Assembly (NCBI GenBank): GCA_027886175.1
Contig: JAJNNQ010000075.1
Coordinates: forward strand, 84,547,001 to 84,611,000
Length of the DNA: 64,000 nucleotides
Direction: 5' to 3'
Source: Phylloscopus collybita
Taxonomy: Eukaryota > Chordata > Aves > Passeriformes > Phylloscopidae
The notes beneath the pieces were generated by a model. That model saw only the letters and a list, made by a program, of their open reading frames with translations. It was not told the origin of the DNA and searched no databases. Shown here piece by piece: positions 48,501 to 59,700 of this stretch. The position numbers and the translations under genes are program-made. Position 1 is the first letter of the stretch, and every line of letters begins with the position of its first letter.

Positions 48501-51500
48501 AGGAGCACTATTGGGAATGGCTAATGGATTTTTACAGCCCATGTCCATTCTCCACTGTGCCAGCTCTGTTCCCTGTGTCTACAAATCCCAAAGAACTGCA
48601 AAGGGAAGTCGTAGCCTTACATTTCTTTGTGTCCCTGTTGGCCTTAGACATGGCTTGATAGCATGGATGTCAGCAGGTTTTGAAAATAATGCCTGTGGCA
48701 TTTGTCAGCAGACTGTCATATCAGGACTGATCACCAGATGTCACTCCTGCTAAAAAGATATTAGATTCTTTTGCATTTCAGCCATAGGAGACATGATTCT
48801 GTACAGTCTTAGCTCTGAATTAAATGGCACCCTCCTACTTCATCCTGTTCCTCCTTTCATCTGGATGGAAGCCCTCACATGCAGCACGGTGTTGATGGGC
48901 TGTAGATGCTCAGCTCTGGCCCTGAGGTTACCTCAAACAGGAAGCACTTCAGTTCCTTTTGCAGGCAGGCACAGTTACTGCCTCTCCTGACAGAGAGCTG
49001 GAAGAAGGCAAGGACAGGATTTGAGCAGATTCAGAGGACAGGATTGTCCCATAGACCAGGCCTAAGGGTGTCCCAGACTCTCTGTGCTGACCAAGTAATT
49101 TTCTCTTTGCCTAGTTTCCCTTGTTTTGGTTCAACATGCCTGCAATCCTGAAGGGCTGGATGGACAGAGTCTTGGTCCAGGGCTTTGCTTATGATTTGTC
49201 AAAGTCTTATGATGGTGGTTTGCTCCAGGTATGTTTTTGGAATTGTTTTATGAATGTCAAGGCTTGTACCATGTTCTGTGGTTCCTTGTTCATTCTTTTC
49301 CATTGTAGTTGTTTAAAGCTCTCACTTTACACTGCTCTGAAATAATGCTTTGGTAACATGTTGAGTCATTTTCTGTGTTGTTCACACTGTCTGGAGGGTA
49401 AGAAAACAAGGAGACTGCAGCATTTCCTAAAGATTTAAGCGATCTCCTAGAGATCTTTATTGGCCTACCATGTGGCCTTTATCATTTATTAGGAGTATCA
49501 GAGTGCACTGTGGTAGCATACAGTTTACAAACAGTTTAAATCAATCCATTTCCTTTAACTACACTCTTCCCACCAGTACAGGACAGCTGTTATCTGTAAC
49601 GACTGGCACACTAGATATCAAAGTCCTGTTTTGGGATTAGATATCAAGGGCTGGAGTTGAACTCTAAAACTTAATCAGAAATCTGAAATACTCAGAGTAT
49701 GAACATCTGTTACAACTATCTACTTTGACCCTTTTCCTCTCTGTAGCTTTTAATTTGGTAAGAGCAGTATCTCTCAGTGTCAATTCATACATTTTTAATT
49801 CCCCACAGCACTGGGAATATCCTTGGAAAATTCTGGCCCACTATCTCTGATAGATCTTACTTGGGAACAAATGCTGAATCAAAAAACAATCAATATTAGT
49901 TTCACATTTCTTTCACTGCATGTTAATCTCTGTTAGTTCTGATGTTCTTAACAATGTCAAACATTTCAGTTTCTTTAAATTTCAGAAATGGCTGTCTCAC
50001 TGACATAAATAGGCATAATCCCCAATGATCACAGCTGCATATGGAGTACAGGCTGAAGATATTTGGGATACTGCACTGGAAAAATCCTAGTTCAGTTACA
50101 GAAGCTAAAACTGAGATGAGAGAAGCTGAGCACATGGCTAATACCGTAGTCACAGGAGCAGAAGAAACATGGTAGTTAAACAAGCCCAAGCTTGAAGGGG
50201 GACTTAAGCAAAAAAAAATTCTGCAGTCAGAGAGGACAGGAATAAAAATTTCCACAGTAACAGAGGGCTTTCCAGCCACAGTTTTCCAAATGTTGCAGAA
50301 GGAGGGAAAAGGATCAACCCTCCTTCACACAAGAGTGTCAGACACATAATTTGCTTTCTTTTTAACCCATCTCTGCCCAAAGCCCAGACATTCAGCCCAT
50401 TGATGTAATTGTATGACATCAATCTTTGCCTCAGAACTGCCAATCCTTGGAAAATCTGCGAAGGAAGAGGATACCCCCCTCCTCTAGAAATTCATGTTCA
50501 AAATATCTTTTGAACTATTCAGCCATTCTTCTTTAAACATCTCTAATTCAAGCACCACTTTCCTAATTCTAGGACAAATTATCCTTGTTTTCTTTCACCA
50601 CGGGAGGAACCAAAGAGAAGTATGCAATCAGAGGTGATATTCGCTATCTCCTATGGCCCATGCAGGTATAGTATATGAATATTTGCTTACTGTTTGCTTT
50701 AATTTTTTCCATTCCAGCTATTTATAAACAAATGTTTTATTGATTATTTTATACAACATAGTAAGAAATAAAACATAGCAAGAAATAATTAAGTTGCCTG
50801 CTCCAAGCATCTGCAGGTTATAAACTGGGCTCTAAAATCCTGAGATTACTTCAAAAGTCCATAGAGTTTTAAAGTTGTTTTGCCCCCCTTCCTCCAGCTT
50901 GCAATCTGGGGAAAGCTTCTGCTGTCAGCTTTTCCAGTGTTACAGGATTTCCTTTAGTTCTAGATTGCAGGATTTCTGTTCCTCGTGGTTACTCAGTTTG
51001 TAGGATGCGTGGTCTCCTCCCCACCGCAGTTACCAGCTCCTTAGCCCTGAGGAGCTGTCCAGCTTCACAGCTCACAAGTAAATGTGACAAAAACATGAAA
51101 CACAACTCTAAATTCAGAAACACACAGAGGGAAAATGGCAAGCTGAACTTCCACAGCCTTCATGCAGGATCATATGGCTAAACCCAAGGCAAAAGCCATA
51201 TGATCCTGCATGCAATGGCAAAAGCCATTAAAAACCAAACCAAAACAACAATGACAAAAAAACCACATGAAAGTAGATGTGAAACACACTGCAGTCCAGG
51301 AACAATCTGAGCAGATTCAACCTGGACAATGAACTTTAGACTGTCCCTTATCATTGCAAATTGAACAGCACACAGCATCCAAAGAGGACAGCTCTGTGTG
51401 TTTAACAGCAATTTATTTTCCTTCTCCTCAAAAATGCATACATTTAGAGAACCTGACTGATATTGGGTCAAAGAAACAGAACAGATTTGAATCTTCCATG

Positions 51501-51739
51501 TTCCTCAAATAAAAGTAAAACAGTAAATATTTCCTGAGCCATTTCTTTCTTTATTTTGCATCCAGCATGGAATCATGCACTTCTGTGGTGTCAAAGTCCT
51601 TGAACCTCACATCTGTTATGCTCCAGAGAGGGTGTCTGAGGAGAAGAGGAAGGAGATGCTGACTGCCTGGACCCAGCGTCTGAAGACTCTTTGGAAGGAA
51701 GACCCCATAGACTGCTCCCCTGAGTGGTATTTCAAGTAG
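45568..51739 (+). CDS. NQO2: NQO2 copy B, six coding exons, 227 aa
   Basis: Same enzyme and exon plan as copy A. Coding exons: 45568-45574, 46986-47150, 48028-48158, 49115-49228, 50573-50665, 51566-51739. All splice sites are GT/AG and the frame is open. By eye the protein differs from A only near the C-terminus (PIDCSPEW instead of PIACSPEW). It shares A's 31-codon exon 5 with [10 protein letters not shown], so it differs from C in the active-site loop and in one exon 6 residue (PERVSEE against PENVSEE). Flanks tell a different story: promoter, leader intron (310 bp) and following intron (1411 bp) match C, while introns 5 and 6 and the downstream spacer match A. B is therefore likely a C/A hybrid made by unequal crossing-over. 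Intact; whether it is expressed is unknown. Confidence 0.93.
46986..47150 (+). CDS. NQO2: NQO2 copy B coding exon 2
   Basis: 165 bp, with one synonymous change from A (TAC for TAT in VYAH). Confidence 0.95.
48028..48158 (+). CDS. NQO2: NQO2 copy B coding exon 3
   Basis: 131 bp. Same protein as A. Same weak donor GTCATT. Confidence 0.95.
49115..49228 (+). CDS. NQO2: NQO2 copy B coding exon 4
   Basis: 114 bp, identical by eye to exon 4 of A. Confidence 0.95.
50573..50665 (+). CDS. NQO2: NQO2 copy B coding exon 5, shortened by 9 nt
   Basis: 93 bp, identical by eye to exon 5 of A, including the deletion and Lys at position 154. Confidence 0.93.
51161..51212. repeat. Perfect 19-bp inverted repeat in intron before exon 6, copy B
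   Basis: Arms 51161-51179 and 51194-51212 with a 14-nt loop, identical to the one in copy A. Confidence 0.95.
51566..51739 (+). CDS. NQO2: NQO2 copy B coding exon 6 with stop
   Basis: 174 bp, TAG at 51737-51739. Metal-site residues HGIMH and the Cys in PIDCSPEW are present. Confidence 0.95.
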   Translation, partial: HGIMHFCGVKVLEPHICYAPERVSEEKRKEMLTAWTQRLKTLWKEDPIDCSPEWYFK

Positions 51740-54700
51740 TCTTCAGCAAGACTTCAGTAAGACTTCAAGCAAGACTACAGAAAGAAGATTTTTTTTTCCC
51801 TCCATTCTTTTTAATGTTCTGTCTAAAATACCTGAACCCTAATCTCCTAATTCAAATCTATTTTAAGAATCTTGAACACTACATCTAGCAGTTTAACTGA
51901 CAACATGGCATTTATCTTCACTGATTCCCAAAGGATTCCCTTCAAGGATGGGTGCAAAACTGTTTGTGAAGTTCTCCTTGCTCACATAAACAGTGTCATC
52001 CTGCCTCCTTGTGGTTGATACACGTGTGGTATTTGATGGCAGATTACACCATTGCTGCTCGTGAAACAGTACGTGGCCAAGTTTATTTTAACACTTTCTG
52101 TACCAGTTGCCACTTTTTTTCCTTTACCAGGAATGTGTTGCCCATATCCAACTTGTCATTTAACAGCTGCTTGTCATTGGTTGTGAGAGCTCCACACTTT
52201 TTCCTTGGAGCAACAAAACCGGATCATGGGTAGTGTTGCAAAGGGATGTACAGTTGCAAAGTGTCTTAAACAGCTGGAAAGCCTTGTGGGCAGCCTTAGG
52301 CTTTTAGACATATTTACAAAGCAATGTTAAAGCCATAACAGATACCAGAAAAGGGAAAAATATATGCAAATTTCATATATTGGTATGTGCGTGAATTGCC
52401 TTCCTTGGTAGACTACAACTTCCATTTGTAAAGTATGCAGCTTTCTAAAATCAAAGGGGACTTCTCTATATTGATCACACTTTGCAGAAACAAAATGGAA
52501 TCCTGTTTTTTCCTGCCCTCTCCCACCAGTCATGTGTTCCAGTTTGCTCCCATATGAAGTGAAGGGCCAGGTCCAGCAGAGACATTCCCCAGGGAGCAGA
52601 GCTGCTCCAGGCTGTTGCAGATGTCTGCTGTGGGACGTGTGAGCCAAAGTTTTTGGGTTCCACAAGGGTGCTGCTGTTGCAATGCTTTGGAAGCCATCAA
52701 CTGTGCAGTGACAGTGGGTGCTGAGCCAAGAGTTACTGTCCTTGTCCTGAAGTGCTTTCAGTGCATGCTATGCAGGGCACTGTGCTGGGCTGCACGTGTG
52801 TTCTGACACCTGCCTTTCCAAAACTTGGGAGTACTGAAGAACAGAGACTGGTCTGAGATTAGTAAGAAGAGAGAAAAGAAGTAGCAGTATTACTTTCCTA
52901 GCAGCGCTGGAAATGTTACAGCCATTTTGAACTAAAGAATTATTGTCCTTCTAAATCACATTATGCCAAAAGTCAAATGTCACCCTGCCAAACCAGCACT
53001 GATTTCATGAGAATGAAACTAAAATTGGGTGAGTAACTTGTAGCTGCACTTCAGGCTGGGGAGAAGGGTGTAAAGGAACATGCTTTCCACTTCCATTTAG
53101 TCTAGGGATTTGTTTTTTGTTGCTGGTGGTCCTCCTCTCCCATATATGTCTAGGCAATGCTCTGACCTTTTTCCTCTGACAGTTTTTTCCTGAAATCATG
53201 ACTGTATTTCTTTTGATGTTCTTAAACGGCAGGTCAAACATGTTTGCAACTGCAGAACAAGAGGAAAACAAACAGATACCCATCTGAACTGTGTTACCAC
53301 GAAGTCTCATAGCCTAGAGAAACCAAGACTGATGTCTTGCAGTAAGGTGCCTTTAATCCAGGTTTCAAAAAACCTGACATTTAAAGCCAGGTGTAGTTCA
53401 TTCTGTGGTTTAATATTGGGTTCCTGAAGCAACATCACTGAGGTGAGCTGCCTGCTTGCAGAGGAATATACTTTGTAATAGACTATTTATCAAAAGTTGG
53501 TGCTGAAGAGAGAAACAGCCAGTAACTAATACCATGCACAATGCAAATACTACTTCTTTTCTTCTCTTTTTTTTTAAAGAAAAATCCTACTGTGTTATTA
53601 GATAGCTTAAAGTCTAAAGAGGCTATATTCTGTAGAAGAGGTACAAAGAATTTAAGCTGATGCTACACTCCAAGTCAGTGCTGGATAATTGTCTCATCAT
53701 TCTAAGTGTATTAAAATGCTCAGTTTCATGCAGCTTGAATACACAGGAATTCTGATATGTTTGAAAAACTCAGGAAGGAGACAAAAGACCAGCTTCTTCC
53801 CTAGGACTGCAGAGCCAAAATACCCCATAGCTGTTTCTGAATTGCCCTTGCTGAAATGAGAAGGCATTTTGTTGACACCCAACAGAGAGAATAAACCAAG
53901 ACCTAGCCAGCTTGTCCACATAATAGATTGCCAAAACTGCAAATGCAGTTGTACCCCAGTGAGACATACACAGCAAACGTGATTCTTCACTGGAATTCAG
54001 TAAGAATCCAAGAGCAATCCTCTCAATACACTGTATGCATACATCCTTGTGTTTCTGCCATCTGTTGCTAGGCTACAGCTCAGCATCTGTGGGAAATGTG
54101 AGGTAGTGGTCTTTTGAACTTAACTGCAGTGAAAATTTGTAGCTGCAGTCAGTCACCAACCACAGTGGCTCCCAAGGCCCTTGGAGCCTCCCATTCTGCA
54201 TTCACACTGCCCAGGGGGATGCAGCCCTTCTCCACAAGCATCAGCTCTGTTGGTTGCTGCAGTTTCTCCCACCTCAGCCCTCTGAGGGCTCAGAGAAATA
54301 CGAGTTTTGGTGCAGATGAGGCAAAACTAGCTAAGATCACAGCTTCTTTCTCTAAAATCAGCTCTACAGCATGTCTCCATGCCTGTTGGACAGCAGGGGG
54401 AACAATCAGACCAGATAATGCTGTACTTTTAGATTAAAGGGTAGATTACAGAAAGATTATACATAAGTATCTCCTTAGAGTTTTGCCCACTGATGATCCA
54501 CCTCCCCAGAGTTCTGGACAGGGTATAGAGCCCAGCATTAAAATCCCAGCATTGTGTCATCTCCAGAGCTGAAAACCTTCTGTGTGAGAGAACACTCATC
54601 CTTGCTGGGCCAAGCAGAGTGTTAAGCCAGGGACAGCCAGAGAATGATTGTGCTCAGGTCCCTACAGAACTTGCAATTCATCAGAGAAATGGAGAGGGAA

Positions 54701-55703
54701 AAGTCTCTAAAGAGATACCTGTATACAGGAGGAGAGGAAGGAGACTTGAAAACTAAACCTTTGTTGGCAAAGCTTACTACTACAATACAGCCCTTAAAGT
54801 TAGTATCATGAAAACAGATACAAAGCCACCTTCCCTTTACAACACAAGCTTACTGTCATTGGATTTTTAGTTAAGATTAAGGAACAGGGTAAACATTCCA
54901 GGTAGCCTTGGTCTAGCACTGTGGGGACTTGATGCTTTTTATTCATCAGTCCATACAGTTTTTCCAATGGTACCTGCAAATTTCACACACAGTAGTTTTC
55001 ATCCTGGTGGAAAAAAAAAACCCAAAAACAAAAACACACACACCCAAACCAAAATAAACTACTACATGTCAAAGATGTGACCTCTAAGCACATGCAAATA
55101 GATACCAATGTCTCCCTTTCTTTGCCTAGTACATGCTGGCAAAACCACACTGAATGAGACTTAAACCATTCAAACCAAGCAATTCTTATCAATTCAGTGA
55201 TCTTTCTTCCTGCCTTCAGGTCTATAAATAATCCAAAGCTCAAAATTAGAGGAACCAAACCAAAAGAAAGATCAGAAGTCAAATGTTATCAAAAGCTTCC
55301 TGTAATGTTTGGGCTTGCAGGAGAAGATCAAAACTGCATAATTGGCCTACCAGAGATACCACATCTGTATTTGCATTTGCTTTATTCACCTGACAAATAT
55401 CCCAGACTCTGCAGGTTCAATAATGCTCTCCTTGTGATACATCACAGTGTGGATGGATACAAAATTGCTGCATTCAAACTCTAGTGAGCTCAGTGTGACA
55501 ATCTGGCATTTGTTCCTGAGTCTCCTCTTTACAGTAGTGTGATCAGCCCTTGAATCGGGAGGGGAGCTGTCAGAGCATTAAACTCCTGTTCTGTTTCAAT
55601 ACCAGTTGATCCAGAATGGGTGGAAAACAGGAATGTGCTTGTCCTGCATCAGTTCCTCAAGTTCCACTGTCAATTTCAACACACGCACACACCCACACAC
55701 CCG
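51740..55703. other. Spacer between NQO2 copies B and C
   Basis: Near-identical repeat of the A-B spacer. No recognisable gene and no canonical poly(A) signal close to the stop codon of B. Confidence 0.6.
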
Positions 55704-55755
55704 GGCAAAAGATTGCACTCAGCAATCTTTTTTTTTCTTTTCTCTCTCTCTCTCT

Positions 55756-55797
<42 letters not shown>
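55704..55797. repeat. Hairpin followed by expanded CT/T tract
   Basis: Counterpart of 44594-44672. The CT part and T run are both longer here (about 70 nt of pyrimidines). Confidence 0.8.
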
Positions 55798-56125
55798 CCA
55801 ATGTCTCGCAATTAAGGTGTTTATTCAGTTTATCCAACACTGGGCAGTTTTGGTACTCAGAGAGAAAACTTCATCTTGAAAGTGATCATCACAGCACCAA
55901 ACCCACAGCCGCCCGCATCCCACCTGTCCTTCCCAAGAGACACCTTCCAGAAGGCTGGAAGGGAGGAGCCCCTGCTCTCGGCAGATGCCCGGGTGAGCCA
56001 GCACAGGGGGCAAAGCAGGCAGTGCCATCCCTGGGAGAGCAGATAAGGGCAAATGGATGGTTTAGGAGCTCACATACTGCGTTGCTGGGAGAAATGAAGA
56101 GCAGAGACCCAGAATAAAACCATAC
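55798..56125 (-). pseudogene. Poly(A)-tailed, cDNA-like segment (minus strand), second copy
   Basis: Duplicate of 44673-44995, with AATAAA on the minus strand at 55825-55820 followed by the long A tract. It abuts the CpG-rich promoter of copy C. Confidence 0.4.
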
Positions 56126-56129
56126 CCAG

Positions 56130-56649
56130 AGGGGATGTGGGTGTCACACGCTGCCAGAGCGGCGGGGGCGCGCCCCGGGCGGAGCGCGGCCTGGAGCGGA
56201 GCCGGAGCCGCGGGCGGCGCCGATCCCGATCCCGATCCCGCCCCCGCCGGCGCTGTCCCGGGGCCCGGCGCAGGGGGGCCGCCGGGAAGGGCCGCTCCCA
56301 GCCCCGCTGCAGACGCGTTCCGGGACCCAAGGAGCAGGTAAGGGCAGCCCGGCTGGCGCTGGGGCAGGGGCGCCGGGGGCTGTTCCAATCCGCGTTCCAG
56401 AGCGCGGCACGGGACCGGCAGCGGCCCCGGGCCCAGGCGGCCGTCAGCTCCGCTCCGGCGGCCGGAGGAGAATCCCTGCTCCAGGGCCCGGGCCCAGAGC
56501 CGGGGGCTTCCCTCCCGCTCCGGCGGGTCGTGCTTGGCCAGTGCCCGCCTGTGTAGCCACACCACGGCACGCTTCCCGCTGAAACAGCGAATCTCCCAGC
56601 ACCTGTCCCCGAGGTTTCTCACCAGCGAATCTCTCCCTTGAGTTCTCAG
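56130..56649 (+). promoter_or_regulatory. NQO2: CpG-island promoter and leader exon, NQO2 copy C
   Basis: Same structure as the copy B promoter: GATCCC hexamers, GC-box-like sequence, leader exon ending at 56337 with donor GTAAGG, next acceptor before 56650. Differs from B mainly by a small replaced segment around 56425-56465. Confidence 0.7.
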
Positions 56650-56694
56650 GCAGTACCAGATTATCAGGAGAGAAGCTCCCCGGCGCTCCCAGCA

Positions 56695-56701
56695 ATGGCA
56701 G
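56695..56701 (+). CDS. NQO2: NQO2 copy C coding exon 1
   Basis: Seven coding bases at the end of the 56650-56701 exon; donor GTAAGA. Confidence 0.85.
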
Positions 56702-59700
56702 GTAAGAGCAGATGCGGTGAAAACGCTGCTCGCTCCAGGGTGGGCGCTGGGCACCTCAGGGATGGGGCCTCTCTGCCGTCTTGAGTTCCGCGGTCTTACT
56801 TTTCCAAACGACCGAAATGACCTCAGTAAGTGATGCCGTGGAAAACTCCGGTCTCTCCAAACCCTGTGCCCAAGAGCCCTCAGCTCCACCGTAATGAAAA
56901 CAAATCGGCGTTTTTGCAGAGTCAAACTTAGCACCTTTTGGAGCATGTGATACGTCCATTTACCGAGCTCCATTTGTTGAGATCTGGCAGGAACAGCAAA
57001 GCTGTAACTGCTCCTGAAATTCCAGAGTAAGGTATGGAGCAGGGATTTAAAGAGTTTATACACACATTGAATTTATGATAGCATTTGACCTGAAAGTTTT
57101 AATAGTCTTTTCTGCATAGCTCGTGTTTCATAGACACTATGTACCCTCATCCAGAAGCTGTGCCACAAAGAAACTGAGTTCAGGAGGTGCCTGAGTTTTT
57201 GTGCTGGCAGTCAGAAAGCAAGAGCCGCATGTTTTGCAGACCCTGTCATTTTCAATAATCCCTGTATTATCTATAGATAACAAGTCCCTGGTTATCTATA
57301 AACAACTAAAGCCCCGTACAGAATCTCTCCTTTGTTTTCACTGATGAATGGTTTTTAAGAAAATTATTAAAATTGTAGGGCCTATGCTCAAATTGAACTA
57401 TGCTCAATAAAACTTTGAGCACACCATGGAGCTCTTGGAGCAGAGCCTTGTTACACGCCTCTAAGACATTCCATCCCTATACACCTGCTTGAACCCACTT
57501 TGAAAACTGTTTGAAATACACATGACAATCTAATCTCTGAAAAAAAAAAATCCTGTTGGTCTCCACAGAAGTCACTGTGATGGTGCTGAAGTGGGACAGG
57601 AGCATTTTAAATGTCTACCCCAGTGTTGTAACTTGCGCAGCACTGAAATGAAAGATCCTGAAGGGATCCCCCATGGCAGTAGGAAGGTGTTGTGACCCCT
57701 CAGAAGTTTTTTCCATGAAACTTTGGGGCAATCTGAGTTGGCATAGTTTTTTGGGTGGTAGAGGAATCAGACCAACAGAAATGTTGTCTCACGAGAAGGG
57801 GCTGGGTGGTGCTGATGTGGGGCAGTGTGATGTATAGTGGAACACCCCCTCTGTCCACTGAGTTCCACCTAGGGAAGCCCAGAGTGGCACAGAATTGCTG
57901 GGCAGGGCACATGCAGCAATCAGTGCCTCAGGAGTCACTCACTGCTGCTGAGCAGGACTCAAATGTCTGCCACTGTCACTCTGCTTTCACTGCTTTTGTG
58001 CCCTTGGGAAAAGAAACTACAGAAAGAGCAAGGAACAAGCCTCAGCTCTACAAACTGTTCTGCATCTGCCTCCTAGATTCCACATGGTCTCCTGGTTTTC
58101 TTTCTGCCTCCAGGGAAAAAGGTCCTGATAGTCTATGCACATCAAGAGCCCAAGTCCTTCAATGGATCTTTGTTGAAGATTGCTGTGGAAGAGCTGACCA
58201 AGCAGGGCTGCAGCGTCACCGTGTCGGATTTATACGCCATGCAGTTTGAGCCCAGAGCAACAAGAAATGACATTGTTGGTGAGAGCAGCCACAATACACC
58301 TTTTTCAGAAACCAGGGACTTGTAATCCCCCCGTCAGGTATCAGAAGGCTGAAAAAAGTCTTCCTGAAACTTTCCCCATGCTGAACAAGCCCAACTCTCA
58401 ACCTGTCTTGATAGGAGAGGAGGTCCAGCCCTCAGATCATCAAGAGATTAATGAGAAACTTATTTCAGTAAGAAGAAACTTATTCATGAGCAGAGATCTG
58501 CATTTCTAAAAGTCCACTCCTGAACATGAACTTTGTATCACGCTGAGATTACTGACAGGAAAAACACATTAGCACGTGTCCATGATCAGTCTCCAAAGTC
58601 CATTTCTCTTGGGGAGGAAAGGCCTTCAGATACCATTCTGGGACTTCCTGCAGTTTAGTTCACGAGGCTACAACTGCCCCTGTCTTCCGCTAGGGACTGA
58701 TGATCTGCTAGTGGAATCAGTGGAGCTGGCCAATACTGCTTCCCCACCCCTTGGTGAATTTCCCAGTTATGGAGGCTGGAAAGCAGCTCCATGGTGCTTG
58801 CAAGTGCATGATGGCCTCAGTAAACCCTAGGCAGAGGCAGAAGAATTAACAACACTCTGTTAAATCTTCCACCTGCATCCCCAGACTCCTGAGGCAAGCT
58901 TAGGTCCTCATATTGCACTTCCTGGCTGCTACAGGAAGGTGAAGCTTTACAACTCTGAGATCCTACATTCTTCTCCATGTTAAAATCAAGTCACTGTCAG
59001 CTGTGATGATGCTGAATATCCAACAAAGACAAGAAAGTAGGAAAAAATGGAAAGCAATAACTCAGTTTAGAGCTGTGAAAGGCAACCTGCACTCAACCCT
59101 TATCTGGACTGATACTGAACAGGGGCAAGGAATGAGTGTTCACTTCTCCCCACAGGTCAGCTGCACAACTCAGAAGCCTTCAATTATGGTGTGGAAACCT
59201 GGGAAGCTTACAAGAGAGGAGGTTTGTCCAAAGACCTGGTTGAAGAGCAGAAGAAGGTGCAGGAAGCAGACCTGCTGATTTTTCAGGTCATTATTTTAAA
59301 CAGAATTCAGTTGTGATGTTCACTTTATCCCTAGGTAATGGCACAGTAAAAACTACAGAGCAGTAGTACAATTACCTGGGTCATTATTACAGCCAGTGCA
59401 GTACATGAGTAGCACAAGGATGCAGGTTGAAACAGCAGCCCCAGGAACTCCCCAGCACTGGGCCAAATGTGCTGATGGATGCACAAAGACATATGTGGCC
59501 ATGGATGTCAGGCAGGCTGGCAGAAAGCAGAGCAGGGATTATTTTCTGGGCAAGGAGCTGGGGGCAGCCAGCAAAGTCAGGGACTTGGGCTTTCCCAAGT
59601 AGACTCTTCTCATCTGTTGCTGAGTTGCAGGAGCACTACTGGGAATGGCTAATGGATTTTTACAGCCCATGTCCATTCTCCACTGTGCCAGCTGTGTTCC

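Larger units (their letters stand above)
46655..57792 (+). repeat. Tandem segmental duplication, unit 2 (~11.1 kb)
   Basis: Second full direct unit, nearly identical to unit 1. Similarity continues into copy C to about 61025, apart from an extra block in the C intron at 59774-60345, and then falls sharply. Confidence 0.9.

Noticed and set aside
56062..57063. 333-codon minus-strand frame across the promoter of copy C (and 45019-45762 at copy B)
   Set aside because: It runs through a CpG island where stop codons are rare, overlaps the leader exons of NQO2 on the other strand, and its Arg/Pro/Gly/Ala-rich sequence resembles no family.
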